A program made the position numbers and the translations under genes. Under the pieces are notes generated by a model that was not told where the DNA came from, searched no databases, and worked only from the letters and a program-made list of their open reading frames with translations. A stretch of DNA of 64,000 nt, taken from Nitrospira sp. Its GTDB lineage: Bacteria > Nitrospirota > Nitrospiria > Nitrospirales > Nitrospiraceae. The stretch lies in assembly GCA_024998565.1 (NCBI GenBank), contig JACOEM010000006.1:62001-126000 (forward strand), given 5' to 3'. The number at the start of each line of letters is the position of its first letter. Positions within the stretch are counted from its first letter, which is position 1. Of this stretch, positions 8,923-17,326 are shown piece by piece.

Positions 8923-9699
8923 TTAGGAGAGGCCGGAGGCACGCGGCAGATTTTGCAGCACCCAGGCGCGAATCTTCGACTCATCGGAGGAAGGGAGGGG
9001 TGCAAATTGGATGTCGACCCCGGGATAGCTCCCGAGCACACCCCGGTCTTCATGGAATTCCGGCTCGTAACTGCTGTTGAGAATGGTGCCGCGCACGGAG
9101 AAACTTAAGTCTGTTCCTGGAAGCATAAACGAAAGGACGATACTCGTGCCGGGCAGCAGCAGCGTGCGGCTCTCGATGAACGCGCCGACGTGGCTCAGCT
9201 GCCGGATTGTGGCGAGGTGTTTCGCTCCCTCGCCTTCACCGTTCGTCACGCGGATAGTGGCAGGCAGGCAGGTCTCGCATCGTTTGGGTGCCAGGGCCAG
9301 GTCTCGCGCCGTCAGGATGCCGACCGGCTGACCTTGTTTCGTGACGATCAATAGGGAGGCGCCGGTGGAGGCCATCACGCTGGTGGCGTCGTCGAGGATC
9401 TGATCACATTCGATGGAATGCACAGGCTTCGACATGATCGTGCGGACTTCCACGTCGTGCGGCTCCAGTCCCTGGGCGACGACCTTCATCACGATATCGG
9501 CGGAGGTCATGATGCCGAATGTGGTCTCGCTGTCTTTCACCAGCAGGCAGGGAATCCGCTCCCGGTCGAGGAGCAAGGCGGCTTCGCTGACAGAGACATC
9601 CCCGGGAACCTGTACCACACCGGGTGTCATCATGTGGGCCACCATAGGAATTGAGTAATGCGTCGGTTTGTCGCGGAGCATGGAGCCGGTTTTTGTCAT
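8923..9699 (-). CDS. CBS-pair protein with C-terminal PilZ-like domain
   Basis: 258 residues, cytoplasmic. Two CBS motifs are readable: MMTPGVVQVPGDVSVSEAA to GIMTSADIVMKV (about 22-75) and IMSKPVHSIECDQILDDA to GILTARDLALA (about 87-140). CBS pairs typically bind adenosine nucleotides. A short Cys pair (CETC, about 146-149) links to a C-terminal PilZ-like beta-barrel (LATIRQLSHVGAFIESRTLL ... SFSVRGTILN ... YPGVDIQF). The PilZ (D/N)xSxxG motif reads QLSHVG, and no clear RxxxR arm precedes it, so c-di-GMP binding is uncertain. The combination suggests a protein integrating energy charge with second-messenger signalling. It is monocistronic and divergent from the DUF692 gene. Confidence 0.8.
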   Translation of the reverse strand: MTKTGSMLRDKPTHYSIPMVAHMMTPGVVQVPGDVSVSEAALLLDRERIPCLLVKDSETTFGIMTSADIVMKVVAQGLEPHDVEVRTIMSKPVHSIECDQILDDATSVMASTGASLLIVTKQGQPVGILTARDLALAPKRCETCLPATIRVTNGEGEGAKHLATIRQLSHVGAFIESRTLLLPGTSIVLSFMLPGTDLSFSVRGTILNSSYEPEFHEDRGVLGSYPGVDIQFAPLPSSDESKIRAWVLQNLPRASGLS

Positions 9700-9860
9700 C
9701 GGTTAAGCCTGTTTCTCGCCGTGAGAGGGGCTGACGTGTCGGCCCGGCGACCACCACGTCGAAAGGAAGTATACCAGATCGATTTGCCGGGTTAGGTTCC
9801 CCATCTTCCCTTGTCAACCAAGAGGTTAGGCGCTTAGACTGCACATGAACTATAGTCAGT

Positions 9861-11369
9861 ATGGTTGCTTCAAAATATGCCAAACGCGATCTGATGCAAA
9901 GCGAATTCACACAACGTGCGAATGCCGTCCCCGCACATGGGTTGGGACTCTCGGTGGATGTTTATTCGCCTGACCTGTTGCACCTCGTCCACTCATTGCG
10001 GGACGAAGGCCTGCAGCCCGGGTACCTCGAGGTCTTCAAGGCGACCACCTCAGCCATGCAGTGGGTGCGGCGGCAGCTGCCGGATATGAAGCTTCCTTAC
10101 CATGGCGAAGGCTTGTGGATCACGCAGCCGGATTTCCCCCACAGTTGCTCCGGGACGCAAGGGGTCGCGGAGGCCTGCGCGCAAATCCTCGCCCTGCGGA
10201 GTGCCTGGTTGAATCACGAATGTGCGACGAAGCAGATGGCGGGGTATTCCTTCGGGACCTACTTGCCGCCGTTGTATACGGAACTGTCTGCCAGGATGAC
10301 GGCCGAGAACCTGGCCTATCTCCAGCGACAGGTGGATGAGCAGGCGCGCCGTCATGGGGCCGATCCCGCCCTCGTCCTCCTGGAAATGCCGCCGCTGACT
10401 TATTTTGGTTGCGGCTCTCTCGCCATCCCCGCGTTTTTTCGGGCCGTGACCGACAGGTTGGCCTGCGGTCTGGTGTTGGACATCGGGCACCTGTGGACGG
10501 TGTATCGTTACACGGGGGCCTGGCATAGTCAGACGTTGGAGGACTTCGCCACAGAATTTTTAGATGCTTTCCCGATGGAGCGGGTGATCGAAATTCATGT
10601 CGCCGGCTTGGCCGAGTTCACGGCGCAGGGTGTTGCTCAACACATGGTCGATGCTGAGGCCTTGCCCTATTGGATCGATGCCCATGGCGCCCCCATTCCT
10701 GGAGTTCTGTTCGATCTGCTGGCTCAGGTGTTGGCACATCCTCGCCTGACCTGTTTGAAAGGTGTGGCGCTGGAAGTCGATACGAAGCCGGTGGCTACCA
10801 TCGTTACAGAGTTCCGTCGGTTTTGTGACCGATTTGAATCAATGGTCACCAGCGTGTTGCAGGCCGGCGCGGCTCCATCGCTCACGCGACCAGCGGTGGA
10901 TGAACGCAGTGGAACACGTCAGCCTCTGGCAATGGATGAGCTGGCGACGTTGCGCGATCAGTACCAGGCCTATGTCCGCTTCGTCACAAGGGGGCAGCCC
11001 CTGCCGCTGTCGGAACATCTGTCTCTGCTCGGCGGATCGCTCGATGACCTCAATCGGTATCGCGAGACCTACTTGCCCCACGAGGTGCTGCACTGGGGTG
11101 GTGAGTTGCACGATATGTTTCCACGCACCTGCGCTTTGCTGACGGCAGCACAATTTTCGTTGGGCCGGTTCGTCCCGTTTTGGTTCAGCCGGCCCAGGCC
11201 GGACGAAGAGGACTATGACTTCTTTCTGCTCAAGATCGATCGCTTCGTCGAATTCGTGGTGAGCGATTGTCCCTCGGCTGCTGCCGTCGTCAGGGAGGAG
11301 GCGGAAGAACTGCGGGCGGCCTATCGCACGGCAAACGAGCCAACGGAATCGGCCGAGGTGCGCGCATGA
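9861..11369 (+). CDS. DUF692 (MbnB/TglH-like) multinuclear-iron enzyme fused to an unknown C-terminal domain
   Basis: 502 residues. The first about 320 residues follow the DUF692 TIM-barrel pattern: GLGLSVDVYSP, YLEVFKA, LPYHGEGLW, LLEMPPLTYFG, GLVLDIGHLWT and VIEIHVAG. These contain His, Glu, Asp, His and Glu/His residues at the strand ends where the family binds two or three irons. Known relatives (MbnB, TglH, ChrH) modify cysteines in ribosomal peptides. The C-terminal part (about 345-490) is acidic, helical and unfamiliar (HEVLHWGGELHDMFPRT). Its stop overlaps the start of the dihydrouridine synthase (ATGA), so the two are translationally coupled. A later ATG at 9894 is possible. I see no precursor peptide next to it. 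Confidence 0.7.
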   Translation: MVASKYAKRDLMQSEFTQRANAVPAHGLGLSVDVYSPDLLHLVHSLRDEGLQPGYLEVFKATTSAMQWVRRQLPDMKLPYHGEGLWITQPDFPHSCSGTQGVAEACAQILALRSAWLNHECATKQMAGYSFGTYLPPLYTELSARMTAENLAYLQRQVDEQARRHGADPALVLLEMPPLTYFGCGSLAIPAFFRAVTDRLACGLVLDIGHLWTVYRYTGAWHSQTLEDFATEFLDAFPMERVIEIHVAGLAEFTAQGVAQHMVDAEALPYWIDAHGAPIPGVLFDLLAQVLAHPRLTCLKGVALEVDTKPVATIVTEFRRFCDRFESMVTSVLQAGAAPSLTRPAVDERSGTRQPLAMDELATLRDQYQAYVRFVTRGQPLPLSEHLSLLGGSLDDLNRYRETYLPHEVLHWGGELHDMFPRTCALLTAAQFSLGRFVPFWFSRPRPDEEDYDFFLLKIDRFVEFVVSDCPSAAAVVREEAEELRAAYRTANEPTESAEVRA

Positions 11370-12550
11370 GTTTCTGGGCGAATCTGCCACAGCCTATTCT
11401 CGGATTGGCGCCGATGGATGGTGTGACCGATGCCGCCTTCCGGCGCGTGGTGGCCTCGCAGGGACGCCCCGACATCACCTTTACCGAGTTCACCAACGTC
11501 AATGAGATTTGTCGTGGACCGGACCATCTGCTGGAGTCGTTGATTTATAGCGAGGCGGAACGGCCGATTGTGGCGCAGCTGTATGGGAAAGATCCGGATC
11601 AGTTTTATCGCGCCGCGCAGGTAGTCTGCGAGCTGGGGTTCGACGGGCTCGATATCAACATGGGCTGTCCGTCGAAAAGCGTCGCGGCATCAGGGTCGGG
11701 CGCCGCCTTGATCAAAACACCGGACTTGGCCCATGCGATCGTGCGCGCCGCCCGGCAGGGGCTGGAAGATTGGGCCGCCGGTCAGTCGATCCACAGCCAG
11801 GGATTTAAACCCTCGCGCATCGAATTCATTCATACGCTGAACCATAGCCGCTCCGGTGTGCCGGTCGTGCCGCGCCGGCTCCTGCCGCTGTCCATCAAAA
11901 CGCGATTGGGGTTTGATTGTGTGGTGGTTGAGCGTTGGGTCGAACATTTGCTGGAGGTCCGTCCGGAGGCTATCACCCTGCACGGCCGGACGCTGCAGCA
12001 GATGTACCGGGGGGCGGCTGACTGGTCGGCCATCGCCGAGGCTGGCAAGCGTGCCCGTGGCACCGGCACGCTGATGCTGGGGAACGGCGATCTCAACACA
12101 TTGGTCGATGCGATGCGACGCGTGGCTGAGAGTAACGTGCAGGGCGTGTTGGTCGGCCGAGGCACGTTGGGGTCGCCCTGGTTCTTTCGTGAAAAGGAGC
12201 AGGCCAGGCGGGTGTTCAGCGAGCGGGGAGACCTGTCTGCCGTACCCGCCACCGCGTGGGAACCGCAGGTCTCGGTGAGCCATCGCATGCAAGTCATGCT
12301 CGACCACGCCAGGCAGTATGAGGCGATTGCCGGACTGGAACGGTTCCGGTCCATTCGCAAACATCTGGGTTGGTACTGCAAAGGATTTCCCCATGCCGCG
12401 GCGATGCGCGGCAAGATGTTCGGAGCGTCCAACGTGCAGGACGTCGAGCGGATCGTGGCTGAGTTTTGTCAGGACCTCATGCAGTCGGAGCGGGACGCGT
12501 CTGCCCCCACTCCGCTTGCGGCACAGACCTCTTCCATCTCCGCCGCGTAG
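11366..12550 (+). CDS. tRNA-dihydrouridine synthase family protein
   Basis: Flavoenzyme that reduces uridines in tRNA D-loops. The N-terminus PILGLAPMDGVTDAAFRRVV and EFTNVNEI start the FMN-binding TIM barrel. The signature GFDGLDINMGCPSKSVAASGSGAALI contains the catalytic Cys of the Dus family (NMGCPS). SIKTRLGF, ITLHGRTLQQMYRGAADW and VLVGRGTLGSPWF complete the FMN/substrate site. The C-terminal helical domain (FRSIRKHLGWYCKGF) is typical for tRNA binding. The start at 11366 overlaps the DUF692 stop by 4 bp. An insertion of about 35 residues between the Cys motif and SIKTR (containing LEDWAAGQ) makes it longer (394) than E. coli DusA-C. Confidence 0.9.
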   Translation: MSFWANLPQPILGLAPMDGVTDAAFRRVVASQGRPDITFTEFTNVNEICRGPDHLLESLIYSEAERPIVAQLYGKDPDQFYRAAQVVCELGFDGLDINMGCPSKSVAASGSGAALIKTPDLAHAIVRAARQGLEDWAAGQSIHSQGFKPSRIEFIHTLNHSRSGVPVVPRRLLPLSIKTRLGFDCVVVERWVEHLLEVRPEAITLHGRTLQQMYRGAADWSAIAEAGKRARGTGTLMLGNGDLNTLVDAMRRVAESNVQGVLVGRGTLGSPWFFREKEQARRVFSERGDLSAVPATAWEPQVSVSHRMQVMLDHARQYEAIAGLERFRSIRKHLGWYCKGFPHAAAMRGKMFGASNVQDVERIVAEFCQDLMQSERDASAPTPLAAQTSSISAA

Positions 12551-12553
12551 CCC

Positions 12554-13186
12554 ATGCGATTGATTCTCGCCTCCACCTCGCCGAGACGGCACGAATTGTT
12601 GACCCTCCTGGGGTTGCGCTTCGATGTCGTGGCCCCCCCGTTTGTCGAGCAGGTGGTGCCGAATAGGTCCGCCGAGCAGCAGGCGGTAGAATTTTCGGCA
12701 GGCAAGGCCAAATCCTGCATCGAGCTGTCCCCCGATGCGCTCATCCTCGGCAGCGACACCCTGATCAGCCTTGGCTCGGAGGTGCTGGGAAAGCCGGCCG
12801 ATTTGGCCGATGCTGAATCCATGCTCAGGCGTATGGCGGGACAGGTGCATAAAATTTTTACTGCGGTTGCACTGGCGGGACCCGGCATTGAGTCCTGTGA
12901 GGTTCAGGTCGCCACGGTATCGGTCACGATGAAACCCTTGAATGAAGAGGCCTTGGCCGCTTACCTGCGGACGGGGGACAGTCTGGGCAAGGCCGGCGCC
13001 TATTCCATTCAGGGTGGAGGTGCCGCACTGATCGAGCGGATCGAGGGCGATTACACGGCGGCCGTGGGATTGCCCCTTCGCATGGTCGCCGAGATGTTGC
13101 GCAAGCGTGGCATGGCCTGTCCGGTCGATGTCGATCAACTCTATGTTCGCAAGCCCTATCCCAACTGGAATCGGTTCAATTCGTAG
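12554..13186 (+). CDS. maf: Maf-like nucleoside triphosphate pyrophosphatase
   Basis: House-cleaning enzyme hydrolysing non-canonical or modified nucleoside triphosphates to monophosphates. The N-terminal LILASTSPRRHELLTLLG is the Maf P-loop-like signature. LILGSDTLISLG (usually D-T-v-v) and GKAGAYSIQGGGAALIERIEGDYTAAVGLPL are the two other conserved blocks, with the expected K, Q and D residues. 210 residues, standard length. It begins 3 bp after the dihydrouridine synthase stop and is therefore probably the last gene of the DUF692-dus-maf operon. Confidence 0.93.
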   Translation: MRLILASTSPRRHELLTLLGLRFDVVAPPFVEQVVPNRSAEQQAVEFSAGKAKSCIELSPDALILGSDTLISLGSEVLGKPADLADAESMLRRMAGQVHKIFTAVALAGPGIESCEVQVATVSVTMKPLNEEALAAYLRTGDSLGKAGAYSIQGGGAALIERIEGDYTAAVGLPLRMVAEMLRKRGMACPVDVDQLYVRKPYPNWNRFNS

Positions 13187-13279
13187 CAGGCATCTTGCCT
13201 CTTCAGCTGTGAGATTGAAAAGGCCTTCGCAATCCTTTTACAATGCGCCCTTGTTCAGTGACGCGTCAGGGAGGTACTC

Positions 13280-13951
13280 ATGCGCGCGAATCATAGCAGG
13301 GCAGGTCGGCATCGTCGGTCCCATGGAGTCATCGGGCTTGTCGTCGGAGCAATGGTGGTGGTCGGCGGTCCCGCGTGGGCGATCGATGTCAAGTTGTCCC
13401 CCGAAGAGGCGAAGAAAGCCCTGGAAGCCGGGCGGGCACCGATGGAAAAGGCGAATTCCCCGGAGGACGTGAAGAAGGTGTTGCAGCAGGCCTCGCTGGT
13501 CACGCGGGTGGGCGCGGACCCCGAGAAGGATCAATGTGGCGCGAGTGCCATCCTGCGCACCAAGCGGTATCGGCTGGAAGCATTCGGCCGACAAGAAGCC
13601 GCGGAGTCGAAGAAGCAGAAGAAAGATGTGCGCATGCCCGAGGAGTTCATTCAGAAAGTCGTGGACATGCCGAACATGGAAGTGGAAGTACAACTCTGCG
13701 GGGACGATGAGTACTTCGCGGAGAAGGCCGACGTCGTGTTCCAGCAAAAGGGAAAGAACATCCGCCCTGTGGACATTAGCCCGGCGGACCGGGGCAGGAA
13801 AAACGAGGGCGCAGGCCCGGCCTATCGGTCGCGCTTCACGGCCCGATTTGGATACGAGTCGTTTGATCCCAACGCCAAGACCTCGGTCATCGTCACGTTA
13901 CAGGACGGGCAGACCATGCAATTCGATGCCGACTTCTCCAAAGTGAAATAG
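13280..13951 (+). CDS. Exported protein of unknown function
   Basis: 223 residues with a basic N-terminus and hydrophobic core (VIGLVVGAMVVVGGPAWA), with probable signal-peptidase cleavage after AWA. The mature part is Lys/Glu/Gln-rich at first (EEAKKALEAGRAPMEKA), then holds two cysteines (QCGAS and LCGDD) that could form a disulfide. It ends in a beta-rich segment (RFTARFGYESFDPNAKTSVIVTL). A GGGAGG-type ribosome-binding site precedes the ATG. I recognise no family. It stands alone between maf and the pyruvate dehydrogenase operon; a periplasmic location is inferred from the signal peptide only. Confidence 0.75.
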   Translation: MRANHSRAGRHRRSHGVIGLVVGAMVVVGGPAWAIDVKLSPEEAKKALEAGRAPMEKANSPEDVKKVLQQASLVTRVGADPEKDQCGASAILRTKRYRLEAFGRQEAAESKKQKKDVRMPEEFIQKVVDMPNMEVEVQLCGDDEYFAEKADVVFQQKGKNIRPVDISPADRGRKNEGAGPAYRSRFTARFGYESFDPNAKTSVIVTLQDGQTMQFDADFSKVK

Positions 13952-14096
13952 ATGGCTCGCTCCGGTGCGGGCATCGCGCCCGCACCGGAATAGGCTGTGC
14001 TCTCACCCGTGTTTCTCTGCCGCTCTTTCACTCCATATTCTGCTCAGTGCTCATCCCGGAACATCCTGGTTGAGTCGCCTTGTCCCGGCATGCATA

Positions 14097-15074
14097 ATGA
14101 CCCACATGGACAAAGACGATCTGCTTTCCCTCTATCGTCAGATGTTGCTGATTCGCCGGTTTGAAGAAAAATCGGCGGAGATGTATGCGCTCGCCAAGAT
14201 TGCCGGATTTCTCCATCTCTACATCGGCGAAGAGGCGATTGCCGTCGGTGCGATCGCGGCGCTGAGGCCGGACGATTATGCGATCAGTGCCTATCGCGAC
14301 CATGGACATTGTCTGGCCCGCGGCTCTGATCCCGGGAAGGTGATGGCCGAACTGTTCGGCAAAGCAACCGGGTTGTGCCAGGGCAAGGGCGGTTCCATGC
14401 ATCTGGTGGACCTCGCCCACCGGTTCATGGGCGGTTATGCCATCGTCGGCGGGCACATTCCATTAGCGACAGGGTTGGCCTTTGCGACGAAATATCAGAA
14501 GCAGGATCTGGTGACCGTCTGTTTCTTCGGGGAAGGTGCCGTGCCGAGCGGGCAGGCGCATGAAGCATTCAATCTAGCGGCATTGTGGAAATTGCCGGTC
14601 ATCTTCATTTGCGAAAATAATCGATACGGGATGGGCACGCCGGTGCATCGGGCCGTGGCGTTGTACGAAAACGTGGCGGAGGCGGCGCGTTCTTACGGCA
14701 TCATGGCCGAGCGTGTGGACGGCATGGATGTGCTCGCGGTGCGGGCGTTGATGCGGACGGTGGTGGATCAGGTTCGCGCGGGGCACGGCCCGTTTTTCAT
14801 CGAGGCGATGACCTATCGCTTCATGGGGCACTCGATGGCCGATCCCTCGCATGGCCATTACCGGAGTAAGGACGAAGTCGAGGAACATCGTAAGCGGGAT
14901 CCGCTGGTGTTACTCAAGCAGCAGATCCTGAGCCTGGCGCTCTGCACTGAGGCCGACTTCAAGCCGGTTGAGCAGGAGGTCGGCGACATTGTGGCCGCGG
15001 CGGTGAAGTTCGCCGATGAAAGCCCGTTCCCCGACCCTGCGAGCTTGTATACCGACGTCATGGCGGAGGACTAG
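14097..15074 (+). CDS. pdhA: Pyruvate dehydrogenase E1 component, alpha subunit
   Basis: Thiamine-diphosphate-dependent decarboxylation of pyruvate, the first step to acetyl-CoA, as an alpha2beta2 heterotetramer with the next gene product. Diagnostic stretches are the N-terminal YRQMLLIRRFEEKSAEMY, YRDHGHCLARG, GKGGSMHLVD and the ThDP/Mg motif GEGAVPSGQAHEAFNLAAL ... ENNRYGMGTP (about 145-185). The phosphorylation-loop-like YRFMGHSMADPSHGHYRSKDE also matches. 325 residues from the ATG at 14097; a second in-frame ATG at 14106 is equally plausible because neither has a strong ribosome-binding site. The next gene follows after 8 bp. A related acetoin or branched-chain dehydrogenase cannot be fully excluded, but E2 and lipA context favours pyruvate. 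Confidence 0.9.
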   Translation: MTHMDKDDLLSLYRQMLLIRRFEEKSAEMYALAKIAGFLHLYIGEEAIAVGAIAALRPDDYAISAYRDHGHCLARGSDPGKVMAELFGKATGLCQGKGGSMHLVDLAHRFMGGYAIVGGHIPLATGLAFATKYQKQDLVTVCFFGEGAVPSGQAHEAFNLAALWKLPVIFICENNRYGMGTPVHRAVALYENVAEAARSYGIMAERVDGMDVLAVRALMRTVVDQVRAGHGPFFIEAMTYRFMGHSMADPSHGHYRSKDEVEEHRKRDPLVLLKQQILSLALCTEADFKPVEQEVGDIVAAAVKFADESPFPDPASLYTDVMAED

Positions 15075-15082
15075 AATCACCC

Positions 15083-16060
15083 ATGCTGTTGTCCTACCGA
15101 GAGGCGCTGAATCAGGCCATGCGCGAAGAAATGCGCCGCGATCCGCGCATCTTTTTGATCGGTGAAGAGGTGGGCTATTACCAGGGCGCCTTCAAGGTGA
15201 CCAAGGGGTTCGTCGAGGAATTCGGTCCGCAGCGGGTGGTCGATACGCCGATTACCGAAGCGGGCTTTACCGGCTTGGCCATCGGCGCGGCTATGGCGGG
15301 ATTGCAGCCGATCGTCGAGCTGATGACCATGAATTTCGGCATCGTGGCGCTGGATCAGATCGTCAACAACGCCGCCAAGATCCGCTACATGTCGGGTGGC
15401 CAACTATCTGTTCCCATCGTGATTCGTGGCCCCGGCAGCGCGGCGCATCAATTGGGGGCGCAACATTCGCAAAGCCTGGAAGCCTGGTTTTGCCATGTGC
15501 CGGGTTTGAAGGTTGTGGCGCCGGCTACGCCCCAGGATGCAAAGGGTCTTCTGAAGAGCGCGATTCGCGACAAGAACCCCGTTATTTTCATTGAGGCGCA
15601 ACTGCTGTATGGAACCAAGGGCGAGGTCCAAGACGGTGACTACACGATTCCGCTCGGTCAGGCCGAGGTGAAGCGGACAGGGGCGGATGTGACCGTCGTG
15701 GCCTATTCCAAGATGTTGCTGGTGGCGATGGAGGCGGCGGATCAGCTGAGTCGTGAAGGGCTCGATGTCGAGGTGATCGACCCACGCACGCTCAAACCCT
15801 TGGACCTCGACACGATCGTCACCTCGGTCAAGAAGACCGGACGTCTGGTGATTGTTGAGGAAGGGTGGCGATTTTGCGGGCTGGGCGCGCAGATTGCCGA
15901 CAGCATTTACTTGGCGGCGTTCGACTATTTGGATGGTCCCATCGTCCGCGTGACCGGCGAAGAGGTGCCCATGCCCTATAGCCGTCCGCTAGAAGACGCC
16001 GCCATCCCGGACGTGCCGCGGGTGATCGCCGCCGTCAAATCGGTTTGTGCTGCAGGATGA
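15083..16060 (+). CDS. pdhB: Pyruvate dehydrogenase E1 component, beta subunit
   Basis: Partner of the alpha subunit; contributes the rest of the ThDP site and the E2-binding surface. Transketolase central-domain motifs are FLIGEEVGYYQGAFKVTKG, RVVDTPITEAGFTGLAIGAAMAGL, PIVELMTMNFG and PIVIRGPG. The C-terminal domain has GADVTVVAYSKML, DVEVIDPRTLKPLD and LVIVEEGWRFCGLGAQIADSI. Length 325 is typical. It lies 8 bp after pdhA and 63 bp before the E2 gene, in the same operon. Confidence 0.92.
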   Translation: MLLSYREALNQAMREEMRRDPRIFLIGEEVGYYQGAFKVTKGFVEEFGPQRVVDTPITEAGFTGLAIGAAMAGLQPIVELMTMNFGIVALDQIVNNAAKIRYMSGGQLSVPIVIRGPGSAAHQLGAQHSQSLEAWFCHVPGLKVVAPATPQDAKGLLKSAIRDKNPVIFIEAQLLYGTKGEVQDGDYTIPLGQAEVKRTGADVTVVAYSKMLLVAMEAADQLSREGLDVEVIDPRTLKPLDLDTIVTSVKKTGRLVIVEEGWRFCGLGAQIADSIYLAAFDYLDGPIVRVTGEEVPMPYSRPLEDAAIPDVPRVIAAVKSVCAAG

Positions 16061-16123
16061 GGAACGGTCGCCGTATGGTCCACGCCGGTCGTCGGAGATG
16101 GTCTGCATCTTGGAGGAAGATCC

Positions 16124-17326
16124 ATGGCTAGTCGCGTCGTTATGCCCAAGCTCACGGATACCATGGAAGAGGGCGTGCTGCTGGCCTGGAAGAAGCGCGA
16201 AGGTGAACAGGTGCAGGCAGGCGAAGTAATTGCCGAGATCGAAACCGACAAGGCAGTCATGGATTTGGAGGCCTTTGCCCCCGGCATCCTGCGCAAGATT
16301 CTCGTGCGAGACGGTGAAACGGTACAGTCCGGCACCTTGATCGCGGTCATTGCCGAGGCTGATGAAGACATTACGTCGGCCTTATCCGACGGCGTGACGG
16401 CTGCGCCGTCGATCGGCAATGGTGCCAAAACCGGCGCTGTTCCGGGAGCGGCCCCTGCTCCACTTGCAGCGGCGCGTCCGGAGGGTATGCGTCCATTCGC
16501 CTCTCCGCGGGCGAAAGCCCTGGCGGCTGAACGGGGCATCGATCTCTCCACCCTCTCCGGCACCGGTCCTGGCGGACGAATTGTCGAAGAGGATGTCATG
16601 CAGGCGACTGCTCCGCCCGCGCAGGTGTTGCCGGCCGGAACCGACCAGCCATTGAGCCAGATGCGAAAAGCCATCGCCAGGGCGACGGTGCAGAGCAAGG
16701 CGCCGGTCCCCCATTTTTATCTGACCATCGAAATCGACATGGAGCAGGCGGAGCGCGTACGCGATCAATTCAAACAGAGCCGCCAGACTCATCCGTCTAT
16801 TACCGATCTGCTCATTAAGGCAGCGGCATTGGCGTTGCGTCGGCACCCGGAGATCAACGTCTCCTTTGCCGGCGACGCGATTAGACGGTTCGAGCAGATT
16901 GATATCGGGGTGGCCGTCGGCATGGAGGATGGTCTGATTACGCCGGTGATCCGAGATTGCGGGGCGAAAACGCTAACCGAGATTTCGACGGAGACCAAGT
17001 CGATGATCGAACGGGCCAGGCAGAAGCGCTTGCAACCGCAGGAATATACGGGGGCGACGTTTGCCATCTCCAATCTGGGGATGTTCGACGTGGATAACTT
17101 TATCGCCCTGCTCATGCCGCCTCAGGCCGCTGCGATCGCTGTGGGTGCGATTCGGGATGTACCGGTTGTGACCAAGGGGGTTGTGACGGCCGGGCGGCGG
17201 ATGAAGGTCACGTTGTCCTGCGATCATCGGGCGCTCGATGGATTGATGGGCGCGCAGTTTCTGAAAGAGTTCAAGCGTGTGCTGGAGCATCCGCAGGAAC
17301 TGGTGGCTCCGGTGGTGAAACCATGA
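16124..17326 (+). CDS. pdhC: Dihydrolipoamide acetyltransferase (pyruvate dehydrogenase E2)
   Basis: Core of the complex; transfers acetyl from E1 to CoA on a swinging lipoyl arm. Domains: one N-terminal lipoyl domain (about 1-78, lipoyl Lys 43 in ETDKAVMDLE), an Ala/Pro-rich linker, a peripheral subunit-binding domain (about 124-160, ASPRAKALAAERGIDLSTL ... GPGGRI), a second linker, and the catalytic domain. The catalytic His368 and Asp372 lie in CDHRALDG. 400 residues with a single lipoyl domain, like many bacterial E2 proteins. GGAGGAAG precedes the ATG. Its stop overlaps the lipA start (ATGA), tying synthesis of the lipoylation enzyme to its substrate. No E3 gene is present here. Confidence 0.93.
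   Translation: MASRVVMPKLTDTMEEGVLLAWKKREGEQVQAGEVIAEIETDKAVMDLEAFAPGILRKILVRDGETVQSGTLIAVIAEADEDITSALSDGVTAAPSIGNGAKTGAVPGAAPAPLAAARPEGMRPFASPRAKALAAERGIDLSTLSGTGPGGRIVEEDVMQATAPPAQVLPAGTDQPLSQMRKAIARATVQSKAPVPHFYLTIEIDMEQAERVRDQFKQSRQTHPSITDLLIKAAALALRRHPEINVSFAGDAIRRFEQIDIGVAVGMEDGLITPVIRDCGAKTLTEISTETKSMIERARQKRLQPQEYTGATFAISNLGMFDVDNFIALLMPPQAAAIAVGAIRDVPVVTKGVVTAGRRMKVTLSCDHRALDGLMGAQFLKEFKRVLEHPQELVAPVVKP

Noticed and set aside
10734-10749. TGGCACATCCTCGCC inside the DUF692 gene as a sigma-54 site
   Set aside because: Only the -24 half matches, the -12 half lacks TTGC, and it lies inside a coding region far from any gene start.
11690-13138. 482-codon minus-strand frame opposite dus and maf
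   Set aside because: It spans two well-supported genes in antisense and has no domain pattern.
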